The notes: generated by a model not told the origin, from the letters alone. A DNA stretch of 64,000 nt from an uncultured Flavonifractor sp. (GCA_947346365.1 CANAAV010000008.1:31879-95878), one strand, 5' to 3'; positions 1-9,063 are shown, counted from the first letter of the stretch. Translations and numbers: made by a program.

Positions 1-86
1 GCAGAATGAGCCCCACGCCTTTTTTGACGCCCCCAGAGAGGAACGGACCCGTGAATTTTTGTCTAAAGTACTGTAATCAGCCTAAA

Positions 87-118
87 AAATCCGGGAAAGC
101 ATATGCTTTCCCGGATTT
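87..118. terminator. Perfect palindrome, probable bidirectional terminator downstream of mfd
   Basis: Two 16-base arms (87-102 and 103-118) are perfectly complementary with no spacer, so the hairpin would lose a few central pairs to form a loop. It lies 40 bases past the mfd stop. The arms end in AAA/TTT, which supplies a short U-run in either direction. Bases 1-86 upstream show no gene that I can support. Confidence 0.75.
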
Positions 119-158
119 CATTTGCTAAAATTCTATGGCGCAAACGTCTGGGAGCGGC

Positions 159-3100
159 CTATTCGCCGGCGAGTTTTGCATAACGCTCCACCAGCTTCCG
201 CCCCAGCTTCAGGGCGTCCTCCCCCTTTTTCAGCCGAAGGGCCAGATAGGGCTTTTCCCCTGCGGAGAAGAGCAGGCGGCCCTGGTACTGGCCGCACAGG
301 GCACTGACCTGTTGGAGGTCAAAACGGGTGAGGTAGAAGTTGAGGCTCATCCCCTTCTGAGAAATTTCTGAGATGCCGCACCGGGCGGCGTCTGAGCGCA
401 GCAGCGCCACGGAAATGAGGTTATTGACCGAACGGGGAGGGTCCCCGTAGCGGTCAATGAGCTCGTCGGTGAGATCATCGGCGTCCGCCTCGCTGCGGAT
501 GGCGGCAAGACGGCGGTAGAGGTCCATCCGCTGCTCCGGGGAGGGCACGTAGCGGTCCGGAATGGAGGCGGCCACGCTCAAGTCGGCGGCGCACTCGGTC
601 TGCACGGGGGGCGTCTCCCCCCGCTCCTCCAGAACCGCCTCCTCCAGAAGCTTTAAGTACATGTCATATCCCACGCTGAGAAGGAATCCGCTCTGCTCCG
701 GGCCGAGAATATTGCCCGCCCCGCGGATCTCCAGATCCCGCATGGCGATCTTGAAGCCGGAGCCGAATTCCGCGAATTCGCGGATCGCACCCAGACGCTT
801 AGCGGCCACCTCGGAGAGCACCTTGCCCCGGCGGTAGGTGAGATAGGCATAGGCTCTCCGGCTGGAGCGGCCCACCCGGCCCCGAATTTGATGCAGCTGC
901 GCCAGGCCCATTTTGTCCGCATCTTCGATAATCAGGGTGTTGACGTTGGAGATGTCGATGCCGGTTTCGATGATGGTGGTGCACACCAGTACGTCTACTT
1001 CTCCCTCGCTCATACGGGTCATGACGTCGTTGAGCTCCTCCTGGCTCATCTTTCCATGGGCCACGGCTACGGCGGCGTCCTCCCCCAGCAGGCTTTGGAT
1101 GCGCCCGGCGGTCTGGGTGATGGTCTCCACCCGGTTGTGGAGGTAATAGGCCTGCCCGCCCCGCTCCAGCTCCCGGCGCAGAGCGTCGGAGAGCACCCCC
1201 CAGTCGTGCTCCAGCACATAGGTCTGCACCGGCTGGCGGTCCAGGGGGGGCTCCTCCAGGGTGGACATATCCCGGATGCCGGACAGGGCCATGTTCAAAG
1301 TGCGGGGGATGGGGGTGGCGGACAGGGTGAGCACGTCCACCTGGCGGGAGAGCTCCTTGAGCCTCTCCTTGTGGGTGACGCCGAAACGCTGCTCTTCATC
1401 CACCACTAAAAGCCCCAAGTCTTTAAATTTTACATCCTTTTGCAGCAGACGGTGGGTGCCGACGAGCAGATCTACCCCTCCGTTCTCCACCCGGCGGAGG
1501 GTATCCTTCATCTGGGCGGCGCTGCGGAAACGGGAGACCACGTCGATTTCCACCGGGTACTTAGCGAAGCGCTGCTTGGCGCTTAGAAAATGCTGCCGGG
1601 CCAGTACGGTGGTGGGGACCAGAATGGCGGCCTGCTTGCCGTCCAGAACGCACTTCATAATGGCTCGGAAGGCCACCTCTGTTTTGCCGTACCCCACGTC
1701 TCCGCACAAAAGCCGGTCCATGGGCCGGGCAAGCTCCATGTCCCGCTTGATTTCCGCGATGCAGCGCAGCTGGTCGTCGGTCTCGGCATACTCAAACTGC
1801 TCCTCAAATTCCCGCATCCAGGGGGAGTCCGGGGAAAAGGCGAAGCCCGGCTGCCGCTGCCGCTGGGCGTAGAGTTGGATGAGCCCCTTTGCCAGGTCCT
1901 TAACCGCCTTGCGGGCCCGGCTCTTGGCCTTTTCCCAGTCGCTCCCCCCCAGCTTGGAGAGCTTTTTGGTCTCCTGGGCGTCCTCACCGGCGCCGATGTA
2001 CTTGCTGACCAGGTCCAGCTGGGTGGCGGGCACGTAGAGCACGTCCGCCCCGGCATAGGCGATTTTGACATAGTCCTTTTCAATGCCGTCCACCGCCATC
2101 TTGGTCATCTCTAAAAACCGCCCCACGCCGTGGTGGGCGTGGACCACCAGGTCCCCGGGGGAGAGGTCGGCGTAAGATTTGAGCTTTTCCCGGTTGGTGA
2201 GAGCCTTGAGCTTTTTCTTTTTGGGCAGGGCACCCTGCCCCTCGGTGAGCACCGCCAAATGGGCCGAGGGATACTCCACCCCGGCGGTGAGCCCTCCCAC
2301 GGCGATCACCGCCCTGCCGTAGTCCGGCAGGCCATGGAGCTGAAAATCCACGGCGGTTTTCATGTTCTGTTCCCGCAGCAGGGCCTGAAGATTCAAAGCG
2401 CGCTGCTCGCTGCCCGAGAGCACCACCGTGCGAAAGCCGTCCCCCACATAGTGGGCCAGGTCGGACACGGCGGTCTCCAGGCTGGCGCCGTAGGAGGGCA
2501 GCTGCTTAGCCAAAAGACTGAGCAGGGTGCGGGGGGGACGGGGGCAGCTGGAGGAGGCGAAGGAGTCCAGATAGCACACCGGATAGTCCTCCAGCACGCT
2601 GCATAGCGCGTCAAAGCTCCGGGCAAATTCCGCCAGCTCTCCGGCCACAAGGCCGCTCTCCAGCAGAGTCTGGGTATCCTGCTCCAGCTGCCAGCTGTAG
2701 TGTTGCGCCCGCTCGGCTACGCGGGGACTCTCGCTGAAGCACACCACCGCGTCTGGGGGCAGGTAGTCCGCCGCGGTGGACAGGGTGGGGTAGACCAGGG
2801 CCAGATAGCGGTCCAGGGCGGGAAAGCTGCTGCCGGCAGACAGCCGCTCCCGGTCCTCCTCCAAGGTGGAGAGCAGCTTTTCAGCGCCACGCCTGCGCCG
2901 GGTCCGGGTGAGCACGCCGTCCAGCCCCTCCAGCAGTCCGGCCCAGCCTCCCGGCGCGCACTGGGGGAGCACCTCCGCGGCGGGGAGTAGCTCCGCCGCC
3001 GGGACATTTTCCACCCGCCGCTGGGTGCCGGGGTCAAAAAATCCCAGGGAATCGATCTCGTCCCCAAAAAATTCAGCCCGGACGGGGCGGCTGTGGGCGG

Positions 3101-3653
3101 GGGAAAAGAAGTCCAGAATACCCCCGCGCAGGGCGAACTGTCCCACGCCCTCCACCTGTTCGCAGCGGACGTAGCCGGCCGCGGCGAGATCCTGAGCCAG
3201 CCGGGCCAGATCGTGCTGCTCCCCCACCCGCAGCAGGCGGGCTGTCCGGGCCAAAACGGCGGGGGGCAGGGTGCGCTGCATCAGAGCTTCGACCGTGCAC
3301 ACCAGCAGGGGACATTCCCCGGCGGATAGGGCGCGCAGAGCCGACAGGCGCTTATGCTCCCACTGGCGGGAGGCTACGGCGGCGTTGTAAAAGGTGAACT
3401 CCCGGGCAAAGAGGGTGCGCACCTCCTCCCCGGTGAAAGCGCGCAGGTCCCGGGCCATCCGCTCGGCTTCCCCCTCGTCGGCGCAGAGCATGACTATGGG
3501 GCGCTCCAAGGAGCGGTGCAGTCCCGCGGCAAAATGGGCCCGGTGGACGGCGGAGAGCCCTACCGCCTCTACCGGGCAGGCGCCGCTGTCCACTGCCGCC
3601 GCCAGGGAGCGGTATTCCGGTATGTCGTTGAGGGCGGATAGGAGTTGTTTCAT
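159..3653 (-). CDS. mfd: Transcription-repair coupling factor Mfd
   Basis: A superfamily 2 DNA translocase that removes RNA polymerase stalled at lesions and recruits UvrA. At 1164 residues it has normal family length. The order is as expected: an N-terminal UvrB-like module, a CarD-like RNA-polymerase-interaction domain around the stretch SPGDLVVHAHHGVGRF, then the helicase core with Walker A GDVGYGKT and the DEEQ box (VVDEEQRFGV), SAT motif LSATPIPRT, motif VI QIRGRVGR, and a C-terminal TRCF domain. The start codon sits at 3653, with the gene reading away from the upstream helicase-loader gene across a 119-base gap holding a hairpin. No frameshift or missing motif was seen. The identity is secure from family knowledge. 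Confidence 0.97.
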   Translation of the reverse strand: MKQLLSALNDIPEYRSLAAAVDSGACPVEAVGLSAVHRAHFAAGLHRSLERPIVMLCADEGEAERMARDLRAFTGEEVRTLFAREFTFYNAAVASRQWEHKRLSALRALSAGECPLLVCTVEALMQRTLPPAVLARTARLLRVGEQHDLARLAQDLAAAGYVRCEQVEGVGQFALRGGILDFFSPAHSRPVRAEFFGDEIDSLGFFDPGTQRRVENVPAAELLPAAEVLPQCAPGGWAGLLEGLDGVLTRTRRRRGAEKLLSTLEEDRERLSAGSSFPALDRYLALVYPTLSTAADYLPPDAVVCFSESPRVAERAQHYSWQLEQDTQTLLESGLVAGELAEFARSFDALCSVLEDYPVCYLDSFASSSCPRPPRTLLSLLAKQLPSYGASLETAVSDLAHYVGDGFRTVVLSGSEQRALNLQALLREQNMKTAVDFQLHGLPDYGRAVIAVGGLTAGVEYPSAHLAVLTEGQGALPKKKKLKALTNREKLKSYADLSPGDLVVHAHHGVGRFLEMTKMAVDGIEKDYVKIAYAGADVLYVPATQLDLVSKYIGAGEDAQETKKLSKLGGSDWEKAKSRARKAVKDLAKGLIQLYAQRQRQPGFAFSPDSPWMREFEEQFEYAETDDQLRCIAEIKRDMELARPMDRLLCGDVGYGKTEVAFRAIMKCVLDGKQAAILVPTTVLARQHFLSAKQRFAKYPVEIDVVSRFRSAAQMKDTLRRVENGGVDLLVGTHRLLQKDVKFKDLGLLVVDEEQRFGVTHKERLKELSRQVDVLTLSATPIPRTLNMALSGIRDMSTLEEPPLDRQPVQTYVLEHDWGVLSDALRRELERGGQAYYLHNRVETITQTAGRIQSLLGEDAAVAVAHGKMSQEELNDVMTRMSEGEVDVLVCTTIIETGIDISNVNTLIIEDADKMGLAQLHQIRGRVGRSSRRAYAYLTYRRGKVLSEVAAKRLGAIREFAEFGSGFKIAMRDLEIRGAGNILGPEQSGFLLSVGYDMYLKLLEEAVLEERGETPPVQTECAADLSVAASIPDRYVPSPEQRMDLYRRLAAIRSEADADDLTDELIDRYGDPPRSVNNLISVALLRSDAARCGISEISQKGMSLNFYLTRFDLQQVSALCGQYQGRLLFSAGEKPYLALRLKKGEDALKLGRKLVERYAKLAGE

Positions 3654-3695
3654 AGCTTACCTCTCTGGTGCGTCTATTTTGGACAGCATACCACA

Positions 3696-3728
3696 CCCCG
3701 CCGTAAATAGTCCGTCGATACGGCGGGG
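3696..3728. repeat. Inverted repeat between helicase loader and mfd
   Basis: Arms of 10 bases (3696-3705 and 3719-3728) are perfectly complementary with a 13-base loop. On the minus strand it lies between the end of the dnaC-like gene (3773) and the mfd start (3653). There is no clear U-run, so it may be a weak terminator or an mRNA-processing hairpin. Confidence 0.45.
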
Positions 3729-3772
3729 CGCGGTGAAACGTATGGGTGTGAAGTGCTGGCGGAATCAGGCTC

Positions 3773-4777
3773 TCAGAGCCGCTGCTTGCGCAGCAGGCGG
3801 ATGTCCTCCCCAAAAAAGGGGAGCACCCGGTACTCCCCCTCCAGCCGGGAGGCGGTCTGGGCGGCATAGCGTCCGCGCACCTCGTCTATGGACAGGTTGG
3901 AGGAAATTACGGTTCGCTGCTCCCCCATAAGGCGGGTATTGACGAGGGTGTACAGGGCTGACTGCACAAAGGGGGTGGTCAGCTCGCTGCCCAGGTCGTC
4001 CAAAATCAGCAGGTCACAGCCCAAATACCGCCGGGTTTCGTCCTTGGCCTGGGCGGTGTCTGCCCTATCCCGGGAGAACTTTTGCTCCTCAAACTGGGTG
4101 AAAATATTCACCGCCGTGTCATATACCACGGAGAAGCCGCGCTCCGACACCGTGCGGGCAATGCAGGCGGAGAGGAAGGTTTTGCCCAGTCCCGGCGCGC
4201 CGGTGAGAAAGAGGTTGCGAAAAGGAAATGTTCCAAATTTGTGGGCGTAGCTGAGGCAAATTTCGTAGATAAACTCCATATTGGCCCTGGGGGAGAGGTC
4301 CTCCCCAGGCCAGGGGGAGTCGCTGTAATAGTAGGGGGAGAAGGTGTCGAAGGACTGCTCCCCCAGGTCCAGCAGCTTGGACAGCTCCCGAATCTGCTCC
4401 TGCGCGCACAGCTGGCGCAGGCACTGGCACATGGAGGCCCCCACCCAACCGGAATCCCTGCACTTGGGGCAGGCGGGGAGGTCGTCCAGCGCGCCGGCGG
4501 GATAACCGTTTTCCTCCAGTACAGCGGCCCGCTCGGCCTGAAGGGCCAGATTTTGCTCCCGCACCGCCTGGATGGCGGGGGCCGGGTCGCCGCCGGAGCG
4601 CAGGGAGGCGGCAATGATTTGGGAGATGGTCCCCCGCAGCTGCCGGTCGATCTCCGCCAGACGGGGAAGGGAACGGTAGATTTCCGCCCGGAGGCGGTCT
4701 TGCTCCCGGGTCCGGCGCTCCCGCTGCTCCTCCAAGCGGCGGACCGCCCGGCGCAGTACGCTTGGCTCATATGCCAT
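3773..4777 (-). CDS. DnaC/DnaI-type replicative helicase loader (AAA+ ATPase)
   Basis: This protein probably loads the DnaB-type helicase during replication initiation or restart. At 334 residues it has a coiled, charged N-terminus (about 1-90), then a four-cysteine zinc-binding segment (CPKCRD...CQCLRQLC, about 102-125). An AAA+ core follows with Walker A GAPGLGKT and Walker B LLILDDLGSE. The sensor-like segment VISSNLSIDEV near the C-terminus fits DnaC/IstB-family ATPases. The start is an ATG at 4777, three bases after the stop of the DnaD-domain gene, so the two are co-transcribed. The pairing of DnaD and DnaI homologues is typical of Firmicutes primosome loci. IstB is excluded because there is no transposase next to it. 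Confidence 0.88.
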   Translation of the reverse strand: MAYEPSVLRRAVRRLEEQRERRTREQDRLRAEIYRSLPRLAEIDRQLRGTISQIIAASLRSGGDPAPAIQAVREQNLALQAERAAVLEENGYPAGALDDLPACPKCRDSGWVGASMCQCLRQLCAQEQIRELSKLLDLGEQSFDTFSPYYYSDSPWPGEDLSPRANMEFIYEICLSYAHKFGTFPFRNLFLTGAPGLGKTFLSACIARTVSERGFSVVYDTAVNIFTQFEEQKFSRDRADTAQAKDETRRYLGCDLLILDDLGSELTTPFVQSALYTLVNTRLMGEQRTVISSNLSIDEVRGRYAAQTASRLEGEYRVLPFFGEDIRLLRKQRL

Positions 4778-4780
4778 GGC

Positions 4781-5743
4781 TTACTCTCCCTCCTTTTGGC
4801 GGCGCATGAATTCCCGCATACGCTGCATATCTTCCCGCACCCGCTGTTCCGCCTGCCCAGGGGCCTCCGGCCGGCCGGAGGCGGGACGGCTGCGGCCGGG
4901 CTTGTCGCCGGCCTCAATCTCTGCCAGGGTGTGCAGGTTCTTCTTATGCCACAGGCATAGGATGCCGTTCATGTACTTCCAATCCATGGACTGTTTTTTT
5001 ACGATGGTCTTTTCGTAGGCCAGCCGAATAGCGTCATCCCCAAAGCCCATGTCCGTCCAGGCGGCAATCCACTGCCGCTCCTGCTTGACCAGGGGGCGGG
5101 GTTTTTGGTCCAGCAGGCGCAGAATCTCCCCCTCCCGGGTGCGCAGAAGCGCCAGACGCTTCAGGTGCTGCTCGGCGGCCTCCGGCGTATCCACACCCTG
5201 CCGCCGCCAGACGAAGGCCTCTTTTTGGATTTGAGACATGCGGGGCCGGCGTCCGGGGCCGTATTTGCGCTCGAATTCCTCCACACACCAGCTCACCAGC
5301 AGGCAGATGACCTCCGCCGGCAGGGCTAAGTAATCGTACAGGGTGTACAGGCTGCGCAGGTCGGCGTTGGAGAGAATTTTGCCCAGCCGCCGCTGGACCT
5401 CCGCCACCAGGCCGGGAAAGGGGGATGCGGCGTCCTCCAGCTCCCGGTTCAGGTCGGCGGCAGTATATTCCGGCGGGCTCACCGGCTCCGGCGGCATGGC
5501 GGGCTCCGGCGGCGGTCCCTGGCGCGCAAGGCCCAGGGAGGCGAGCAGCGCCAGGGCGGCGTCCAGCCGCACCCCGTCCCAGCCGAAGGCCCGGCGGGCC
5601 CGGTCCGGAGAGGCGTCCTCCCCGTGGCGCAGCAGCCACAGATAGAGCAGCGCGGCGTCTCCGCTGCCGGAGCGCAGCAGATGGTCCGCCGCGCCGGCGG
5701 ATAGAGAAACCACCTCTCCGGGACGTAAAAGCTCCAATGCCAC
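4781..5743 (-). CDS. DnaD-domain primosomal protein
   Basis: A probable primosome component that remodels DNA and helps load the helicase. The C-terminal part contains a DnaD/DnaB2 domain: the helical stretch ending in WIAAWTDMGFGDDAIRLAYEKTI and the signature-like MDWKYMNGILCLWHKKNLHT. The N-terminal ~90 residues are a winged-helix-like segment (LEWLLRHGEDASPDRARRAFG-type pattern), and the middle is proline-rich. I start it at GTG 5743, because a GGAGG lies 8 bases upstream; the open frame extends to 5785 but that start has no ribosome binding site. It is translationally close to the helicase loader downstream (3-base gap). Function is from family knowledge. Confidence 0.85.
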   Translation of the reverse strand: MALELLRPGEVVSLSAGAADHLLRSGSGDAALLYLWLLRHGEDASPDRARRAFGWDGVRLDAALALLASLGLARQGPPPEPAMPPEPVSPPEYTAADLNRELEDAASPFPGLVAEVQRRLGKILSNADLRSLYTLYDYLALPAEVICLLVSWCVEEFERKYGPGRRPRMSQIQKEAFVWRRQGVDTPEAAEQHLKRLALLRTREGEILRLLDQKPRPLVKQERQWIAAWTDMGFGDDAIRLAYEKTIVKKQSMDWKYMNGILCLWHKKNLHTLAEIEAGDKPGRSRPASGRPEAPGQAEQRVREDMQRMREFMRRQKEGE

Positions 5744-5853
5744 AGGGTTTGCCTCCTCTCTTGCACGGGATGGGGAAAATATCATACAGCCAGTGCGGCT
5801 ATTCTACCATGAAGCGCCTCCGGTTTCAAGCGGGAAAAGGCGCGCAATACCCA

Positions 5854-5883
5854 TTGACAGAAACGCGGGAAGGCTTTTATAAT
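5854..5883 (+). promoter_or_regulatory. Sigma-A-type promoter of kamB-kamC
   Basis: TTGACA at 5854-5859 and TATAAT at 5878-5883, separated by 18 bases, lie 130 bases upstream of the kamB start. Both hexamers match consensus. The ~120-base leader that follows has no recognised riboswitch. Confidence 0.75.
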
Positions 5884-6013
5884 AATAAATTGAAAGAAAT
5901 CCTGCGGGCAGCGGGCCGGATGAAAGCAATTTCTAAATTTTTGAAGCGGCCCATGCAGAAATGGGGGCGCGGCCCCCAAATCAAAGCGTCGGCAGACGCC
6001 TGGAGGTTTGCGT

Positions 6014-7018
6014 ATGAAAAAGCTCCTGGCCCCCCTGGTGGGGGACGCCTCCCCGGTGACCGTGATCGGCCTGTGTAAAAACGCGGGCAAGACCACGGCG
6101 ATGCGCCGGCTGATGGTGGAACTGGGGGAGGAATGCCTGGGCCTGACTTCTGTAGGCCGGGACGGAGAGGCCACAGACCTGGTCACCGGCACGGAGAAGC
6201 CAGACCTGTACATAAAAGCCGGCGACCTGTTTGCCACCGCCCGGGGTATGATGCACCTGTGCGACGTCACCATGGAGGTGTGTGCGCTGACCGGCGTCAT
6301 GACCCCTCTGGGAGAGGTGGCCGTGTTCCGGGCCCTGTCCGACGGGTACATTCAATTGGCCGGACCCTCCGCCGCCGGGCAGCTGCCTGCCCTGGCCCAG
6401 CAGTTTGCCCAGCTGGGGGCCGCCCGCGTGATAATCGACGGAGCGGCCGGGCGCAAGTCTTTGGCGGGGGCCGGGGTGGCGGGAACCGCCCTGCTGTGCA
6501 CCGGCGCGTCTCTGGACCGGGACATGGAGCTGGTGGTGGCGGAGACCGCCCACACCTGCCGCCTGTTTGCCTGCAAGCGCCCGGAGAATCCCGCCCTGTG
6601 CGCGGCGCTGGACGGGTGCGCCGGCCGGTTTGCCCTGTTTCGCCCGGACGGAACGGCTCTGGAGCTGCCCGTGGATGAGAGCGGCGCCCCCAGATGGAAC
6701 AAGTTTCCGCGGGAGGAATGCGTATTCTGGGCGGCGGGCGGCATCACGGACCCCCTGCTGAAGACTCTGGCGCGGCGGGGCGCGCCGCTGACCCTGGTGG
6801 CGGCGGACGCCACTCATATTTTGGCTGGACGCTCCGCTCTGGACCTGTTCACCCGCACGGGGGGAACGCTGCGGGTCCGCCGGGAGCTGTCCATCGCCGC
6901 CGTAGGCGCAAACCCGTGGTCCGCCTACGGCTGGCACTTTGATCCGGAGAAGTTTATAACAGCCCTCCGGCGGGCGCTCAGCCTGCCGGTGGTGAACGTG
7001 AAGGAGGAGGGCCTGTGA
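6014..7018 (+). CDS. kamB: KamB-like P-loop ATPase, putative lysine 5,6-aminomutase reactivase subunit
   Basis: It is thought to act with KamC to reactivate the B12/PLP-dependent lysine 5,6-aminomutase after inactivation; this role comes from annotation of lysine-fermentation clusters and I infer it here from position. The protein is about 334 residues. Near the N-terminus is a P-loop GLCKNAGKTT followed by SVGRDGE, and mid-protein a hydrophobic strand ending VIIDGAAGRKSL. I place the start at ATG 6014 because GGAGG sits 7 bases upstream; an upstream TTG at 6008 is also open. The stop overlaps the start of kamC, implying coupled translation. It has its own promoter, separate from kce-kamE. 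Confidence 0.78.
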   Translation: MKKLLAPLVGDASPVTVIGLCKNAGKTTAMRRLMVELGEECLGLTSVGRDGEATDLVTGTEKPDLYIKAGDLFATARGMMHLCDVTMEVCALTGVMTPLGEVAVFRALSDGYIQLAGPSAAGQLPALAQQFAQLGAARVIIDGAAGRKSLAGAGVAGTALLCTGASLDRDMELVVAETAHTCRLFACKRPENPALCAALDGCAGRFALFRPDGTALELPVDESGAPRWNKFPREECVFWAAGGITDPLLKTLARRGAPLTLVAADATHILAGRSALDLFTRTGGTLRVRRELSIAAVGANPWSAYGWHFDPEKFITALRRALSLPVVNVKEEGL

Positions 7019-8520
7019 TGGAACTGAGCTATGAGCTGCGGGAAAATTCCGGCCTGCAGTGGGTGCTGGAGCGGCTGTCGCCCATGTCGCCCTTTGGCAA
7101 GGCCGCCGGGCGGGAGCCCCGCTGGTATGCCCCCGGCGAGGAGGACGCCCTGAATGAGGAGCTGGACAACGTATCCCTGGGGCTGGAGCTGTGGAACGCC
7201 GCAGGGGGCGGGATGGCTGCCGAGGAGGAATGCGCCTGCTGCGCGGCGCCCCGGCTGGACCCCGCCTGCCTTCAGGACGCCGCCGCGGCTCTGCGGGGTG
7301 TGACCCGGTGCCTGCCTCTGTTTCACGATATCCGGGGCTCCTTTGACCGGGATCCCGGCAATCCCTTCGACCTGGTGGAGCTGTTTGAAATCAAACATTT
7401 TCTGGTCACGCTGGAACAGCTGACCCAGGCTTACACCGCGCTGCCGCCCTTCCAGGGGCTATCTTTTCCACCCATGGCGCAGGCGCTGGTGCTGGTGGAC
7501 CCGGAGGGGCGGCGGCTGCCCGCCTTCGCGGTGGTCAACGCCTATCATCCGGAGCTGGCCCCCCTGCGGGCGGAAAAGACGGCTCTGGAGAAGGCGATCC
7601 GCGCTGCCGGAGAGGGGGAGAAGCCCCCCCTGCTGGAGCGGCGGCGTGAGCTGGCAGTGCGGGAGGACCGGCTGGAACTGGAGGTGCGGGCGGAGCTGAC
7701 CCGAAAGCTCATGGCCTACCGGGAGGACTTTTTGGCGAATATGGACGCGCTGGGGCGGCTGGACCTGCTGCTGGCGAAAGCGCGGCTGGCCAAGCGCTAT
7801 CAGTGCGTCCGCCCGGTCCTCTCAAACGGGACGGCGCTCACCCTCCACGGCCTGCGCCACCCCCAGGTGGCCGGGGAGCTCTCTGACCGGGGCGAGGAGT
7901 TTACCCAGCTGGACCTGGACCTGGACGCCGGGTGCACCGTCATCACCGGGGCCAACATGGGGGGCAAGACGGTCTCCCTGCGCTCCACAGTGCTCAGTCT
8001 GCTCCTGTGCCAGTGCGGCTTTTTCGTTTTCGCCCGCTCCGCCCGGCTGCCTCTGTTCCATGAGGTGGCCTTGATTTTGGCGGACAGCGGACCGGGAACC
8101 GGTGGACTGTCCTCCTTTGGACGGGAGGTCCATCTGCTGGACCGCCTGCTGGAGCGCACGCGGGGGCGGCGGTTCTTTCTGGCTCTGGATGAATTTGCGC
8201 GGGGCACGAATCCCCAGGAGGGAGCCGCCCTGGCCCGGGCGCTGGTGCACTATCTGGGGACGTTGGACTGTATGGCTTTGATGACGACCCACTACGACGG
8301 CGTGTCCGATGTGGCGGGCGCCCATTATCAGGTGGCGGGCCTGGTGCGGGAGATCGAGGGAGACGAGGGGGAGGACCCGCGGCGCCGGATCGCCCGGCGG
8401 ATGGACTACCGCCTGCTCAGCGCGGCGCCGGGTGCGCCGTGTCCCAGAGACGCTCTGCGGGTCTGCCGGCTTTTAAAGCTGAATCCCGCCCTGATGGAGT
8501 TGTTTCAGGCGGATCTGTAG
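7018..8520 (+). CDS. kamC: KamC-like MutS-family ATPase, putative lysine 5,6-aminomutase reactivase subunit
   Basis: A 500-residue protein whose C-terminal half is a MutS-type ATPase: Walker A GANMGGKTVS, signature-loop-like GGLSSFGREV, Walker B FLALDEFARGTNP and the H-loop TTHYDG. The N-terminal half matches the helical core/lever region of MutS2-like proteins but lacks mismatch-recognition and Smr domains, so DNA repair is unlikely. Next to kamB and the lysine operon it fits the KamC reactivase subunit. The start is ATG 7018 (overlapping the kamB TGA) or GTG 7015; a GGAGGAGG lies just upstream. A 12-bp hairpin terminator follows at 8532. Confidence 0.78.
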   Translation: MELSYELRENSGLQWVLERLSPMSPFGKAAGREPRWYAPGEEDALNEELDNVSLGLELWNAAGGGMAAEEECACCAAPRLDPACLQDAAAALRGVTRCLPLFHDIRGSFDRDPGNPFDLVELFEIKHFLVTLEQLTQAYTALPPFQGLSFPPMAQALVLVDPEGRRLPAFAVVNAYHPELAPLRAEKTALEKAIRAAGEGEKPPLLERRRELAVREDRLELEVRAELTRKLMAYREDFLANMDALGRLDLLLAKARLAKRYQCVRPVLSNGTALTLHGLRHPQVAGELSDRGEEFTQLDLDLDAGCTVITGANMGGKTVSLRSTVLSLLLCQCGFFVFARSARLPLFHEVALILADSGPGTGGLSSFGREVHLLDRLLERTRGRRFFLALDEFARGTNPQEGAALARALVHYLGTLDCMALMTTHYDGVSDVAGAHYQVAGLVREIEGDEGEDPRRRIARRMDYRLLSAAPGAPCPRDALRVCRLLKLNPALMELFQADL

Positions 8521-8531
8521 CGGCTGCGGGG

Positions 8532-8569
8532 AGCCTGCCGGAGTATTTTTCGACCTTCTCCGGCAGGCT
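8532..8569 (+). terminator. Terminator after kamC
   Basis: Arms 8532-8543 and 8558-8569 form a perfect 12-bp GC-rich stem with a 14-base loop, 11 bases after the kamC stop. The U-run is weak. It separates the kamBC unit from the riboswitch-controlled operon. Confidence 0.65.
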
Positions 8570-8723
8570 TCGGCGGGCCGCGGGTATGGCCGCCGTGTTT
8601 TGCGGGATCCTAGTGAATTGCCTAAATATTCTGGATATTTTTGGATAATTTTCGTCATATCAAATAAAACGACGGTTTAATTTTCACAAATTCGTACAAA
8701 ATTTAAAACTTGAAAAATAATTG

Positions 8724-8752
8724 TTGACAAACCTATTCGGATGGACTATAGT
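8724..8752 (+). promoter_or_regulatory. Sigma-A promoter of the lysine-fermentation operon
   Basis: TTGACA (8724-8729) and TATAGT (8747-8752) are separated by exactly 17 bases, in an AT-rich stretch (8660-8780) that contrasts with the GC-rich surroundings. Transcription would begin near 8759, about 20 bases before the riboswitch P1 stem and 305 bases before the kce start. Confidence 0.85.
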
Positions 8753-8777
8753 AAATTTAGTAAAAGTGAATAACATG

Positions 8778-8951
8778 CATGGATAGAGGCGCGGAGCGCA
8801 AGGTAGCAGGCTGATGGCAAGGGCTGGCAGGCCCAAGGCAGCCTGTGAATATCCGCTCCGCCGAAGGGGGATGCGCGTTGCACGGCCCTCCCCCTGAGCC
8901 GTAAGCCCAGCGCCTACGGATTGTCATGAGAAACATGAAGCGCTATTTGTG
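8778..8951 (+). ncRNA. Lysine riboswitch (L box) aptamer
   Basis: I can draw the five-helix lysine aptamer directly. P1 pairs 8778-8786 with 8943-8951 (nine pairs including wobbles). The conserved AGAGG follows the 5' strand of P1. P2 pairs GCGGAGC (8791-8797) with GCTCCGC (8855-8861); its upper part pairs CAGGCTG (8807-8813) with CAGCCTG (8839-8845). The conserved GCCGAAG lies at 8860-8866. P3 pairs 8866-8871 with 8889-8894, P4 pairs CCGTA (8899-8903) with TACGG (8915-8919), and P5 pairs TCATG (8924-8928) with CATGA (8934-8938). It precedes a lysine-degrading operon, so the ligand matches the pathway substrate. A covariance-model search would settle it. Confidence 0.88.
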
Positions 8952-8956
8952 TCTCT

Positions 8957-9043
8957 GGGAAGATGGATTCTTCCCTGGACATGAGTAGTGCTTTTTTGTT
9001 CATGGAGGGTTGTCCCTGAAAAGGGATGCACTTAAATTTTTTA
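8957..9043 (+). promoter_or_regulatory. Expression platform of the lysine riboswitch with terminator-like hairpins
   Basis: Downstream of the aptamer are a 7-bp hairpin (8957-8963 with 8969-8975) and a second element. In the second, AGTGC (8987-8991) can pair with GCACT (9028-9032), enclosing a TCCCT/AGGGA hairpin (9013-9026), and TTAAATTTTTT follows (9032-9042). The latter looks like an intrinsic terminator placed just before the kce ribosome binding site. Which fold lysine favours cannot be read from the sequence. For a catabolic operon, read-through when lysine is bound is expected. Confidence 0.55.
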
Positions 9044-9063
9044 TCACCTGGAGGAGGAGAACG

